Part shown: in pieces, positions 31,696 to 40,565 of the stretch
How the letters are laid out: each line of letters starts with the position of its first letter
Numbering within the stretch: position 1 is the first letter of the stretch
NCBI GenBank assembly: GCA_947458745.1
Contig: CANGYQ010000002.1
Span: 682,001 to 746,000, forward strand
DNA: 64,000 nucleotides
Direction of reading: 5' to 3'
Origin: Bryobacteraceae bacterium
GTDB lineage: Bacteria > Acidobacteriota > Terriglobia > Bryobacterales > Bryobacteraceae
Translations under genes and position numbers: made by a program
The notes under the pieces: model-generated
The model's input: only the letters and a program-made list of their open reading frames with translations
Told to the model about the DNA's origin: nothing
Database searches by the model: none

Positions 31696-32829
31696 GTGAT
31701 ACGCAAGACTCTCTTTCTCGCCACTTCGCTCGCCCTCGCCGCCGGCCGGCCGCCGGAGGTCCCTTTCGACAAGATCACCATCGACCTGGGGGCCAACGAA
31801 ACCTGCGCCTTCGTGGACATGAACAAGGACGGCAAGCTGGACATCGTTTCCGGCGAGAACTGGTTTGAAGCGCCCACTTGGAAGAAGCACACCTTCCGGG
31901 AGCTGTTCTATGCGAACAACTACATCGACGCGTTTTCCGACCTGATCATTGACGTCAACGGCGATGGCTACCCGGACATTGTGACGGCCAGCTGGTTCTC
32001 GAAAGCCGTGCGTTTGTGGCAACACCCGGGCAAGAGCGGCAAGCCTTGGGCCGCGCAACCGGTGCAGGAAGGCTTCAATGTCGAGTTTGCTTTCCAGGTG
32101 GATATCGACAATGATGGCAAGGCCAACGAAGTGCTGCCGCAGTTCGGCAACACCAGTGCTCCGCTGAGCTGGTATGAGTTCGTGAAAGGCGCTCCGGTGA
32201 AGCATCAGGTAAGCACCAAGAGCTACGGCCACGGCATTGGTGCGGGTGACATCAACGGCGATGGCCGCACCGATATCCTGACGCCGATGGGCTGGCTGGA
32301 GGCACCGGCCAACCCGCGCACGGGCGATTGGAAGTGGCACGGCGATTGGGAAGAGACCAAGCAGGGCCTGGGGTCGCTGGGCTTCATGCATGTGCTGGAT
32401 GTCGACGGCGACGGCAAGAACGACATTGTGACGTCGAAGGCCCACGACTACGGCATCTTCTGGCTGAAGAACCTGGGCGACGGCAAGTGGCAGGAATCGA
32501 TAATTGACGATTCTTGGTCACAGGCGCATGCCACCACGCTGGTAGACATCAATGGCGACGGCAAGAAAGATCTGCTCACCGGCAAGCGCTTCATGGCCCA
32601 CAACGGCAAAGATCCCGGCGAGCGCGAGCCCCTGGGCATTTACTGGTATGAATACCGCCGCACTCCCGATGGCGCTCGCATTGAGTGGGTGAAGCACACG
32701 GTGGACTATTCAACCCGCACCGGCGGCGGCATGCAGATCCCGGCGGGGGATATCGATGGCGATGGCGACGTGGATTTTGCCGTTGGTGGCAAGAGTGGCG
32801 TGTTCTTGTTCATCAACAAGACAAAGTAG
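31696..32829 (+). CDS. Secreted FG-GAP/VCBS repeat protein (beta-propeller)
   Basis: About 377 residues from a GTG at 31696 (MIRKTLFLATSLALAAG signal peptide). Six or more FG-GAP repeats carry calcium loops of the DxDxDG type: DMNKDGKLDI, DVNGDGYPDI, DINGDGRTDI, DVDGDGKNDI, DINGDGKKDL and DIDGDGDVDF. The repeats form a seven-bladed propeller like the integrin alpha-chain head. In Acidobacteria and Planctomycetes such proteins are numerous exoproteins of unknown ligand. An upstream in-frame ATG at 31606 lies inside the PepSY gene and is rejected. Confidence 0.9.
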   Translation: MIRKTLFLATSLALAAGRPPEVPFDKITIDLGANETCAFVDMNKDGKLDIVSGENWFEAPTWKKHTFRELFYANNYIDAFSDLIIDVNGDGYPDIVTASWFSKAVRLWQHPGKSGKPWAAQPVQEGFNVEFAFQVDIDNDGKANEVLPQFGNTSAPLSWYEFVKGAPVKHQVSTKSYGHGIGAGDINGDGRTDILTPMGWLEAPANPRTGDWKWHGDWEETKQGLGSLGFMHVLDVDGDGKNDIVTSKAHDYGIFWLKNLGDGKWQESIIDDSWSQAHATTLVDINGDGKKDLLTGKRFMAHNGKDPGEREPLGIYWYEYRRTPDGARIEWVKHTVDYSTRTGGGMQIPAGDIDGDGDVDFAVGGKSGVFLFINKTK

Positions 32830-32938
32830 TTTCACAAGACGGCGGGATCGATCAATACGCGACGCTGTGGACGCTCGACCAGCACTTCGAGAAACTAGCG
32901 GGCCCCGACGTGCGATATATTCGGCCCAGTAAACGAAA

Positions 32939-34024
32939 ATGATCACTCGCCGCACTCTCCTTGCCACCGCGCCAGCTATCCTGGCCGCCCAGACCAGTTC
33001 GAAGGAACTCCGCGTCGCCTATATCGGCGTCGGCAACCGGGGCAGCTCAACGCTGAAGTCCCTGCTGCAGGTGCCGGGCGCGAAGGTGGTGGCGGTCTGC
33101 GATCTCGACCCGGCGCGGGTGCAGAAGGCGATTGACACGATCGCGCAAAAGGGCGGGTCGGCCAAAGGCTATGCCGACTACCGCAAGATGCTGGAGGAGA
33201 TGAAGGAGATCGACGCCGTGGTGATCGCCACGCCGGTGGACACGCACAAGAACATCGCCATTGCGACGCTGGAGCTGGGCAAGAACGTCTATCTCGAAAA
33301 GCCCGTCGGGATCGACGCCGCGGAAGTGGACCTGGTGGAGAAGGCGACGCGCAGCGCCAAGGGCATCCTGCAGGTGGGCTTCCAACTCCGGCACGATCCC
33401 AATCGCGTTGCCGCCATGAAGTTCATCCAGGGTGGCGGTATTGGCGAGGTGATCTACTGCCACGCAATGCGGCATGGTGGCGATCTGCCACGTGATACGC
33501 CGTGGCTGTTCGACAAGAAGCGTTCCGGCGACATCATTGTCGAGCAGGCCTGCCACATCATCGACCTGATGGTGTGGGCCATTGGAGCTCCACCACTGCG
33601 GGCCATGGGCTCCGGCGGCATCAACCTCTACAAGAACGTGCCGCAGGGCCGCACGATCATGGACAACTGGAGCGTCATCTGGGAGTTCCCCAACGACGTG
33701 CGGCTGAACTTCTCGCAGATCTACTTTGACCCGCGCGGCTTCTCCGGCACCAACGAACGCGTCTTTGGCAGCAAGGGTGCGGTTGATCTGGGCAAGGCGA
33801 TGTGGGGCGAAGTGGAGGGTCGCGAGTTGAAGAAGCTGGACGTGGAGAACGCCGACAAGGATGCCAACTATATGGCGATGGCCGCCTTTGTCGACAACTC
33901 GCTGGGCCACAAGACGCCTCTAGCGAACATTCAATCGGCTGGCCTCTCGACGCGGGTGGCGGTGATGGGGCGGATGGCGATTGAGCAGAAGCGGATCGTC
34001 AATTGGTCTGAGGTGATCGCCTGA
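32939..34024 (+). CDS. Gfo/Idh/MocA family oxidoreductase with export signal
   Basis: A 361-residue NAD(P)-dependent oxidoreductase. The N-terminal TRRTLLATAPAILAAQ looks like a Tat signal (twin Arg, hydrophobic core). The Rossmann motif YIGVGNRGS and the signature EKP in NVYLEKPVGIDAAEV are present, followed by the C-terminal alpha/beta domain with HDPNRVAAMKFIQGGGIGEV. The family acts on sugars, cyclitols and sugar acids. Exported members with Tat signals are common in this phylum and carry tightly bound cofactor. A TATATT -10-like box lies 17-23 bp upstream of the ATG. Confidence 0.9.
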   Translation: MITRRTLLATAPAILAAQTSSKELRVAYIGVGNRGSSTLKSLLQVPGAKVVAVCDLDPARVQKAIDTIAQKGGSAKGYADYRKMLEEMKEIDAVVIATPVDTHKNIAIATLELGKNVYLEKPVGIDAAEVDLVEKATRSAKGILQVGFQLRHDPNRVAAMKFIQGGGIGEVIYCHAMRHGGDLPRDTPWLFDKKRSGDIIVEQACHIIDLMVWAIGAPPLRAMGSGGINLYKNVPQGRTIMDNWSVIWEFPNDVRLNFSQIYFDPRGFSGTNERVFGSKGAVDLGKAMWGEVEGRELKKLDVENADKDANYMAMAAFVDNSLGHKTPLANIQSAGLSTRVAVMGRMAIEQKRIVNWSEVIA

Positions 34025-34043
34025 GGCAAGCGCCCGCCCACAT

Positions 34044-34376
34044 CTACTCAATACTCTGGTGGACCGAGTTGTTGGCGTTCAGCCCATGTCCTGATGGATT
34101 ACGGCGATGAGCAATTTCGATCACCTTCTGGGCTTCCATAACGCGGGATTCCTTGGGGTCGACCAAAGTCAACCCGACAAGGGCGGCGTCGAAACCGACC
34201 ACTTCAGCGGTTCGATACGTACGTCCGGCGATGAAGGGATCGGTTGCTTCTTGGTGGGGCAACTCGATCCGCCTGGACTGCTCCGCAAACCAGATTTGAG
34301 CAGTGCCTAGCGCACGGGAAAGGCTTGACGTGCGGTTTCGATCCACTCGCGAGTCGAGCCAGATGACCGGCGTCAA
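34044..34376 (-). pseudogene. Possible degraded PIN-domain (VapC-like) remnant
   Basis: A 110-codon frame of uncertain reality between two secreted-protein genes. The central part (RRIELPHQEATDPFIAG, then ALVGLTLVDPKES) resembles the C-terminal half of VapC proteins, which read LPHxDPADRFIAATA..LTLVT.D. However, the N-terminal Asp-containing strand is absent and the match is interrupted by extra residues. I see no antitoxin gene beside it. It could equally be an unrelated hypothetical gene. If it is not coding, 34025-34392 is an empty intergenic stretch. Confidence 0.3.
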
Positions 34377-34392
34377 GGCAAATCAGGCGGTC

Positions 34393-35067
34393 TTACCAAG
34401 CCCGACGCTTGAGCGCCAGTCCGAGCCCGGCTGCCGCAACCAGAACCACGGTTGCGGGCTCCGGCACGACGACCGCGTTCACCTCAAGCTCGACCTGATC
34501 GATGGCCGCGCTCCAGCCTGACCCGGTGCGCGACTCGAAACGAAGAGTATCCAGGCCGCCGGTGCCAGTCACGCTGAGCGTGATGGTGTCCCAGTCGTAG
34601 TCGGCAATCGTATCGCCCAGATCAAGCGAGTGGGCGAAAATTCCCTGGCTGACCCCGTTCCAATAGACTTCGACCTTCCGCGGGCCAGTCGGCGTGTCGT
34701 AGTAGTTGCCGCCTAGCTTAAACGAAAGGGTCAGCGCCGCTGCTGGCGTCGCCACGATTTGCTCGATCGCACCGCGATGTCCGACGTTACCGTCAAGATC
34801 GATCGCGGCGGCAGCGGCAGACAGATTCCCCGCCACATCGTACGACTTCCAATAGTTCCTGTGCAGGTGGATCGTACTGGCTGGGCCCAGGTTAACGATC
34901 GTCCATGCTTGAATGCGGGTTTCGCCTGGATAAACAAGGTCGCCGTAGAATCCGGCGACCGTATTGGTCTCGAAACTGCCGTTAGTGATCAGGTTTGCGG
35001 AAGCTGAGCTACCAAAGACCAAAACGCCCATGGCAAGGGCAAAGAAGGAGAAGGATTTGGCAAACAT
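34393..35067 (-). CDS. PEP-CTERM protein with DUF642/choice-of-anchor-type domain
   Basis: A 224-residue exoprotein. The signal peptide is followed by NLITNGSFETNTVAGFYG, the start of a DUF642 / choice-of-anchor-C-like beta-sandwich that continues to VELEVNAV. The C-terminus has a PEP-CTERM signal: VVPEPATVVLVAAAGLGLAL plus KRRAW. It is processed by an exosortase not present in the window. DUF642 domains bind polysaccharides in plants; the bacterial ones are uncharacterised. The ATG at 35067 is preceded by a TATGAT/GATAGA stretch and TTGACG further upstream, so it probably has its own promoter. Confidence 0.88.
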   Translation of the reverse strand: MFAKSFSFFALAMGVLVFGSSASANLITNGSFETNTVAGFYGDLVYPGETRIQAWTIVNLGPASTIHLHRNYWKSYDVAGNLSAAAAAIDLDGNVGHRGAIEQIVATPAAALTLSFKLGGNYYDTPTGPRKVEVYWNGVSQGIFAHSLDLGDTIADYDWDTITLSVTGTGGLDTLRFESRTGSGWSAAIDQVELEVNAVVVPEPATVVLVAAAGLGLALKRRAW

Positions 35068-35425
35068 GCGCGGGAGTCTATCATATTCCGGACTTCACCG
35101 TCAAGGCTCTGCCAAAGGAAGTTCTTGAACCTCGTTGACACGAATCTCGCTACGCTTGAAAGGCAGCCTAGCGAGCCTGGAGTTACACTAAACAAACTAT
35201 TCATGCCCCGAGAACCAATCCACCCGGGCAACAGCGGGCAGGCTGGAGGACGTGGGAGCACTGAAAGTCCCGCTACAGGCTGAGGGAAAAGGGCCTTGCA
35301 GGACCACTCCCTCACGGTCGTGGCTCAGCAAGTTGTTGCAAATAAAAATGCTAGCTTTCTGAGCCGCGCGCCTAAGCAAGCGGTTTCCGGCCCTTTTTCC
35401 GCAGCCTCTGAGAGCCTGCTCCACC
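35068..35425 (-). other. 358-bp intergenic region
   Basis: Holds the promoter region of the DUF642 PEP-CTERM gene (TTGACG at about 35098-35103 on the minus strand, A+T-rich -10 area at 35080-35090) and the 3' flank of the anti-sigma gene. A 102-codon frame at 35197-35505 overlaps the anti-sigma gene, is very basic and looks like a shadow. No clear terminator or small gene is seen. The stretch 35290-35345 reads like a dispersed intergenic element, but I cannot test copy number. Confidence 0.4.
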
Positions 35426-36169
35426 CTACTCAGCCACCGGGGCAATGATAAACGGCGTGGTGGTGGGCGCAGTCGAGCCCGCTTCCGGCTCCAGCGACAC
35501 CGCAATCGCGGCCGCGGACGCCAAGTCCACCGTACCCGGGCGCACGTGCAGAGCAGTGCCCTGCGCCGTTGTCTGGAACAGGCCCATCGGCACCGGTCCG
35601 CCTTGCTTGGGCACCAGCCACATCTGGTAGATGCGGCCCTGGGCGGCGGGGGGCAAATTGGAGACCAGCAGCAGCACGCCCTTGTTGGGCGAAACCAGGA
35701 CGCGTCCGCGCGGCGGTGTGGGCTGGGCGGTGCCGAAGGTGGTGAGCTTCAGTTCCGGTTCGTTCAAAAACTCAAGTAGTTGGGAGACCGTCTTTAGTTC
35801 GGCGGCCTGCGCGATCAACTGCTGCCGCATCTCGGCCACCTCAGCGCCCTTCCTCTGCTCGCGCTGCCAGAAGTTGAACGCCACCACGGCCACCAGTGCC
35901 GTGGCGGTGGCCCACACCCAGAACCAGCGTGGGAACGTCTGCGGTTCCTGGGAAACGGCGGCGACGATCTTCTTGCGGAGGCGATCAGGCGGCTCCACTT
36001 CCGGGGCGGTGAAGGCCAGGCCGGCCACCAGTGCTCGCGCCAAAGCAACGCCCTGGGTCACTTCCGGATCACCGGCGGCCAGCTTGGCCCGGATCTCGTC
36101 GGCGACTTCCGGCTCCGCCACGCCGAGCACGAAGAGTTCGTATTGTTCGTTCAGCTCTTCGTTCGTCAT
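35426..36169 (-). CDS. Anti-sigma factor, RskA-like
   Basis: About 247 residues from the ATG at 36169, which overlaps the sigma-factor stop codon as ATGA. The cytoplasmic N-terminus (MTNEELNEQYELFVLGVAEPE) is an anti-sigma domain without the HxxxCxxC zinc motif. One membrane segment (WFWVWATATALVAVVAFNFW) is followed by a periplasmic RskA/anti-sigma-K C-terminal domain (KGVLLLVSNLPPAAQGRIYQMWLVP). It should hold the ECF sigma factor inactive until a periplasmic or membrane signal. It is the last gene of the operon from 40400. Confidence 0.9.
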   Translation of the reverse strand: MTNEELNEQYELFVLGVAEPEVADEIRAKLAAGDPEVTQGVALARALVAGLAFTAPEVEPPDRLRKKIVAAVSQEPQTFPRWFWVWATATALVAVVAFNFWQREQRKGAEVAEMRQQLIAQAAELKTVSQLLEFLNEPELKLTTFGTAQPTPPRGRVLVSPNKGVLLLVSNLPPAAQGRIYQMWLVPKQGGPVPMGLFQTTAQGTALHVRPGTVDLASAAAIAVSLEPEAGSTAPTTTPFIIAPVAE

Positions 36170-36759
36170 ATACCCGTACTCTCGCCCATGGCATTGCGAT
36201 TCTCGCCCAGCGCCGCGCGGAGCACCTGCAAAGCGGCGCGCGTCCAAGTCTTAATCGTGCCTAACGGCTGGTTCAGCTTAGCGGCCATCTCACTCTGGGA
36301 GAGGCCCTCGAAATACGCCAGTTCCATGACATGGCGCTGGTGATCGTTCAACTGTTCAAAGGCCGTCCTTAACCGGCGGCCCCGTTCGGAGTTCAGTAGC
36401 TCCTCGTCCAGATTGACGAAAAGCAAGGGCGATTCGGATGAGGATATTTCAACTGAGTTATGGCGCTGCCTCCCATCAACGGAGCGCAAATAGTCAATCG
36501 CCCGGTTTCTGGCGATAGCGAGCAGCCAGGGCCCGAACTTGCCACGGTCACCGTCAAAGCCTTGTACGCGGTTCCAGGCTCGCAGAAAAGTCTCTTGCGT
36601 CAGGTCTTCCGCCACGGCGGAATCGCGCACGACACGCAAGATCAGCGAAAACACCAACCGCCCGAAACGTTTGTAAACCTCCTCCAAGGCATCCGGGTCG
36701 CGCCGCTTCATCCGGGCAATGATCACCGGGATGTCGTCGCCTTCCAGCGCCGCAAACAA
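36166..36759 (-). CDS. RNA polymerase sigma factor, ECF family
   Basis: A 197-residue ECF sigma-70. Region 2 has LVFSLILRVVRDSAVAEDLTQETFLRAWNR and FGPWLLAIARNRAIDYLRS; region 4 has LNDHQRHVMELAYFEGLSQ and AAKLNQPLGTIKTWTRAAL, the -35-binding helix. It is the typical partner of an RskA-type anti-sigma, with which it overlaps by 4 bp. It lies 17 bp after the DUF1501 gene in the same direction, so it may be transcribed from the DUF1549/DUF1501 promoter as well as its own. Confidence 0.93.
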   Translation of the reverse strand: MFAALEGDDIPVIIARMKRRDPDALEEVYKRFGRLVFSLILRVVRDSAVAEDLTQETFLRAWNRVQGFDGDRGKFGPWLLAIARNRAIDYLRSVDGRQRHNSVEISSSESPLLFVNLDEELLNSERGRRLRTAFEQLNDHQRHVMELAYFEGLSQSEMAAKLNQPLGTIKTWTRAALQVLRAALGENRNAMGESTGI

Positions 36760-36776
36760 CAGGGGGAGGAAGAGGC

Positions 36777-38201
36777 TCAGGCCAGTAGCTCCTTGATGAC
36801 GGAACCGCTGACAATGGTGGGCCGTTCGGCGCGGCCATTGTGCATGTAGGTGGTGCGCAGATGATCCATGCCCAGCAGGTGCAGGATGGTGGCGTGAATG
36901 TCATGGACGTGCGCCGGACGTTCCACGGCCCGCAGTCCGAGTTCGTCCGTCGTACCCACGGTCTGTCCACCCTTGATGCCACCACCGGCAAACCACATGG
37001 AGAAGCCCCAGGGATTGTGGTCCCGGCCGTTACCCTTTTCGTTGAACGGCGTGCGGCCAAACTCCCCGCCCCAGACCACCAGCGTGTCGTCCAGCATGCC
37101 GCGAACTTTCAGATCAGTGAGCAAGCCCGCGATCGGTTTGTCCGATGCCCGGCACCACTTGCCGTGGTTGCCTTCAATGTTCGAGTGCGCGTCCCAGCCC
37201 GAACCGGACCCGCAGTAGAGTTCGACAAACCGGACGCCGCGTTCCACCAGACGGCGAGCCATCAGGCAGTTGCGGCCGAACTCGTGGGTGGCGGCTTCAT
37301 CCATGCCATAGAGATGCCGGGTGGCAGCGGTTTCCTTGGTCAGGTCCACCGCTTCGGGAGCCGTGGCCTGCATCTCGAAGGCCAGCTCATAGCTGCGGAT
37401 GCGGGCTTCCAGCTCAGTGTCTTCCTGCTTGTTGGCACCGAAACGATCGTTGAGCGACCGCAGGAACTCGATCTTGTTGCGCTGCTGTTCCTTGGTGGTG
37501 CCAGTGGGCGGCTTCAGGTGGAAGATGGGGGTGTCGCCCTGCCGGAACAGTGAGCCTTGGAAGCTGGCCGGAAGGAAGCCAGCGCTCCAGTTCTTGGGGC
37601 CGCCCACCGGCTCCCGGTCATCGAGCAGCACGACAAACGTGGGCAGGTTCTTGTTGGCCGCGCCCAGTCCGTAGGTCACCCAGGCACCCATCGAGGGACG
37701 ACCCGCGAGGATGTCGCCCGTGTTCATCTGGCAGACGCTACCGACGTGGTTCAGGCCATTGGCCCAGCAGGAACGCAGGACGGCGATGTCGTCCATATGC
37801 TCGGCGATGTGGGGGTACCAGTCCGACACCCACAACCCGGACTTGCCATGCTGCTTCCACTTGCGCGGCGACCCCATCAGCGTGTTGCTGGCGGTGCCCA
37901 TGGCGGTGATCAGTTTGCCGTAACTGGCCGGCACGGGCTGGCCATGCATCTCGTTGATCTTGGGCTTAGGATCAAACAGATCAATGTGGCTGGGGCCACC
38001 TTCCATAAACAGCCAGATCACCGACTTGGCCTTGGCGGGGTGATGCCCCGGCTTGGCAGCCAGCGGATCCACCGTTTTGGCAGCCTGCGCCTGATCCTGA
38101 CCGGCCATCGAAGCCAGCGCCATGCCGGCCAAACCGGAGCCGGCTTGGGTGAAGAACTCGCGCCGGGTGCGCACGGGCCAGTGATGTGAGAGACGCTTCA
38201 T
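36777..38201 (-). CDS. DUF1501 family exported protein
   Basis: A 474-residue protein with a Tat signal (TRREFFTQAGSGLAGMALASMA). The DUF1501 fold is related to alkaline phosphatase/sulfatase: VIWLFMEGGPSHIDLFDPKP at the N-terminus, WDAHSNIEGNHGKW, VVWGGEFGRTPFNE and GRDHNPWGFSMWFAGGGI. Substrates are unknown. In Planctomycetes and Acidobacteria it is almost always encoded beside a DUF1549/DUF1553 protein, as here, 15 bp after that gene. Confidence 0.92.
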   Translation of the reverse strand: MKRLSHHWPVRTRREFFTQAGSGLAGMALASMAGQDQAQAAKTVDPLAAKPGHHPAKAKSVIWLFMEGGPSHIDLFDPKPKINEMHGQPVPASYGKLITAMGTASNTLMGSPRKWKQHGKSGLWVSDWYPHIAEHMDDIAVLRSCWANGLNHVGSVCQMNTGDILAGRPSMGAWVTYGLGAANKNLPTFVVLLDDREPVGGPKNWSAGFLPASFQGSLFRQGDTPIFHLKPPTGTTKEQQRNKIEFLRSLNDRFGANKQEDTELEARIRSYELAFEMQATAPEAVDLTKETAATRHLYGMDEAATHEFGRNCLMARRLVERGVRFVELYCGSGSGWDAHSNIEGNHGKWCRASDKPIAGLLTDLKVRGMLDDTLVVWGGEFGRTPFNEKGNGRDHNPWGFSMWFAGGGIKGGQTVGTTDELGLRAVERPAHVHDIHATILHLLGMDHLRTTYMHNGRAERPTIVSGSVIKELLA

Positions 38202-38216
38202 GAAGCTACTACCAGA

Positions 38217-40400
38217 CTAGTTGATATACAAAAATTCGTTTGAGTTCAGCAGCATGTGGCACAGGTCAGTCAGCGGTGACGAACTCCCCAACGCGGCCTG
38301 CTTCTTCATAAAGTCGAGCGCCAACTTCTGCTCGTCTTCTGCTGCGGGACGGGCAAAGGCCAAGCGCCAGGCCCGGTCCACCTGCGCTTCCGGGGTCAAG
38401 CCTTGATCATTCCGTACACGGCGAGCAAAGGCTTGTGACCAGTCGCTGACCAGATTGTTGTTCATCAGCTCCAGCGCTTGCAGCGGCGTGATGGTGTTGT
38501 TGCGGCGGGCGCAGCTTTCGTGCGTATCCGGCATGTCGAAAGTTTCCAACATCGGGTACCGCGTGTTGCGCCGGACAAAGATATAGACGCTACGGCGGGC
38601 GGCATCGGCGGCATCTTCATGCTTGTTCCAGCCGCCACGGGAGGTCATGCCCGCTGGGAGCGGCGGAAACACACCCGGACCACCCATCTTGGGGTTCAAC
38701 ATGCCCGCCGTCGCCAGCATGGAATCGCGGATGGCCTCGCCTTCCAGGCGGCGGCGGTTGAAGTGCCAGAGCAGTTTGTTCGACGGGTCCAGCTTGGCGC
38801 TGGCTTCATTGGAATCGCTGGACTGCTGATAGACGGCCGACAGCAGGATGCGCTTGTGTAGCTTCTTGATGCTCCAGCCATCTTCGACGAACTTGGTGGT
38901 CAGGTAGTCCAGCAGTTGCGGGTGGGTGGGCCGCTCGCCCATCATGCCGAAATCACTGGGCGTGCCCGACAGGCCTTTGCCAAAGTGCCAGTGCCAGACA
39001 CGATTGACAATCACGCGCGCAGACAGCGGATTCTTGGCGTCCGTCAGCCAATTGGCCAACACGGACCGCCGGCCGGTGGACCCGTTCACCGGCGTCACCT
39101 TGGCGTCGCTGGGGTCGAGAATCGTCAAGAAGCCCGGCTGCACTTCTTCGAGCGGGGCATCGTAGGCGCCTTGGGAGAGCACGTGTACGGAGGGCGAATG
39201 CAGCCCGTTATCGGTCATACTTTGGGCCAGCGGGATATCGGCGGGCTTGATGCGATTGAACCGGGCCAGTTCGCGCTCCATGGCCTGATATTGAGCTTTC
39301 TTTTCGCCCTTGAGCCGGGCTTCGATCTCATCATCACGGAACGTCACCTGCGTCTGGGCCTTCAAGGCCATCTGCCACTGGAACGGATTGCGCTTCTCGG
39401 GAGCCATCTTCAACGCTTCCTGGATCTCTTCCGGGAAGCGCTGCATGCGTTCCTCGTAGAAAGCATCGCGGGCGGGTTTCAACACAGCCTGCATCCGATT
39501 GCGCAAGTCTCGCGTATCCCGGTCCCATTGGGCGTACTTCTCGTCGTAGGCAGCGCGCTGTTGCTTTGAGATCAGCTGCGCGTCGTCCTGGATGCGAGTG
39601 TTGGCAAAGAAGGCCTGCAGGCGGTAGTAGTCTTTGTGGAGGATCGGGTCAAACTTGTGATCGTGGCAGCGGGCACAGGCCACCGTCATGCCAATGAAGG
39701 TGTAGCCAACCACATCGGTGATGTCGTTGAGCAGCTCCTGCCGGCGCTGGGCAATATTGGCGGCGTTGGACTCATCCGGGAAGTTCCGGTTGAAGCCGGT
39801 GGCGACCAGTGCGTCCCTGTCGCCGGGGAACATTTCGTCGCCCGCGATCTGTTCCCTCACAAAACGATCGTAGGGCTTGTCGTCGTTGAAGCTCTTGATG
39901 ACGTAGTCGCGATACCGCCAGATATTGGGTCGCGTTTCATCGGCCTTGAAACCTTCCGAGTCGGCATAGCGCGCCAAGTCCAGCCAGTGGCGGCCGTAGC
40001 GTTCGCCATAGTGCGGTGAAGCCAGCAGCCGGTACACCACCTTCTCAAAGGCATTGGCAGAGTTATCGGATAGGAAGGCCTGCACTTCCGCCGTGGTGGG
40101 CGGTAACCCAGTCAAATCCAGCGTCACCCGGCGCAGCAGCGTAACTTTGTCGGCGGCCGGATTGGGAGAGATTTTTTTCTCCTCCAGCTTGGCCAGCACA
40201 AAGGCGTCCACTTCCGTTTTCGCCCAGGCCTTGTTGGACACGGCCGGCACCGCGGGCTTTGCCACGGGCTGCAGCGACCACAAGCGCCGCTGGGCGAGCG
40301 TAAAGTCCTTTGGTTTCTTCTGTGGATGAGTTTCCGAGGCCTTGGCGGCCAAGCAGAGCACGACGGCTAAAGCAGTACAAATTTGACGACGCACGGCCAA
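38217..40400 (-). CDS. DUF1549/DUF1553 domain protein (planctomycete-type cytochrome family)
   Basis: A 727-residue secreted protein. The signal peptide is followed by a DUF1549 domain (DLTGLPPTTAEVQAFL, then VACARCHDHKFDPI, which includes a CxxCH haem-binding motif). A charged linker leads to DUF1553 (RVWHWHFGKGLSGTPSDFGMMGERP to AFARPAAEDEQKLAL). The N-terminal PSCyt1 cytochrome domain found in many relatives is missing. The frame starts with TTG at 40400, with AAGGGG 9-10 bp upstream; a GTG two codons later is possible. It is the first gene of the operon with DUF1501, sigma and anti-sigma. Confidence 0.9.
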   Translation of the reverse strand: MAVRRQICTALAVVLCLAAKASETHPQKKPKDFTLAQRRLWSLQPVAKPAVPAVSNKAWAKTEVDAFVLAKLEEKKISPNPAADKVTLLRRVTLDLTGLPPTTAEVQAFLSDNSANAFEKVVYRLLASPHYGERYGRHWLDLARYADSEGFKADETRPNIWRYRDYVIKSFNDDKPYDRFVREQIAGDEMFPGDRDALVATGFNRNFPDESNAANIAQRRQELLNDITDVVGYTFIGMTVACARCHDHKFDPILHKDYYRLQAFFANTRIQDDAQLISKQQRAAYDEKYAQWDRDTRDLRNRMQAVLKPARDAFYEERMQRFPEEIQEALKMAPEKRNPFQWQMALKAQTQVTFRDDEIEARLKGEKKAQYQAMERELARFNRIKPADIPLAQSMTDNGLHSPSVHVLSQGAYDAPLEEVQPGFLTILDPSDAKVTPVNGSTGRRSVLANWLTDAKNPLSARVIVNRVWHWHFGKGLSGTPSDFGMMGERPTHPQLLDYLTTKFVEDGWSIKKLHKRILLSAVYQQSSDSNEASAKLDPSNKLLWHFNRRRLEGEAIRDSMLATAGMLNPKMGGPGVFPPLPAGMTSRGGWNKHEDAADAARRSVYIFVRRNTRYPMLETFDMPDTHESCARRNNTITPLQALELMNNNLVSDWSQAFARRVRNDQGLTPEAQVDRAWRLAFARPAAEDEQKLALDFMKKQAALGSSSPLTDLCHMLLNSNEFLYIN

Positions 40401-40565
40401 AGTATATCACCCCTTTTCAGTGAGAAGAACCCCCATAAATCAGGCATTTTGCCCAACCGGAGCAGGTACGAATGCTTGTTTCCCACCACACGGAGAAGAT
40501 CGGCCAACATTTCGCTTGACTGAACCCTCAGGCAGCAGTATCCTGAAGGCGAAGAAGAGGCGAAT

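Noticed and set aside
35197-35505. 102-codon minus-strand frame
   Set aside because: Overlaps the anti-sigma gene in another frame, is Arg-rich, and has no ribosome site.
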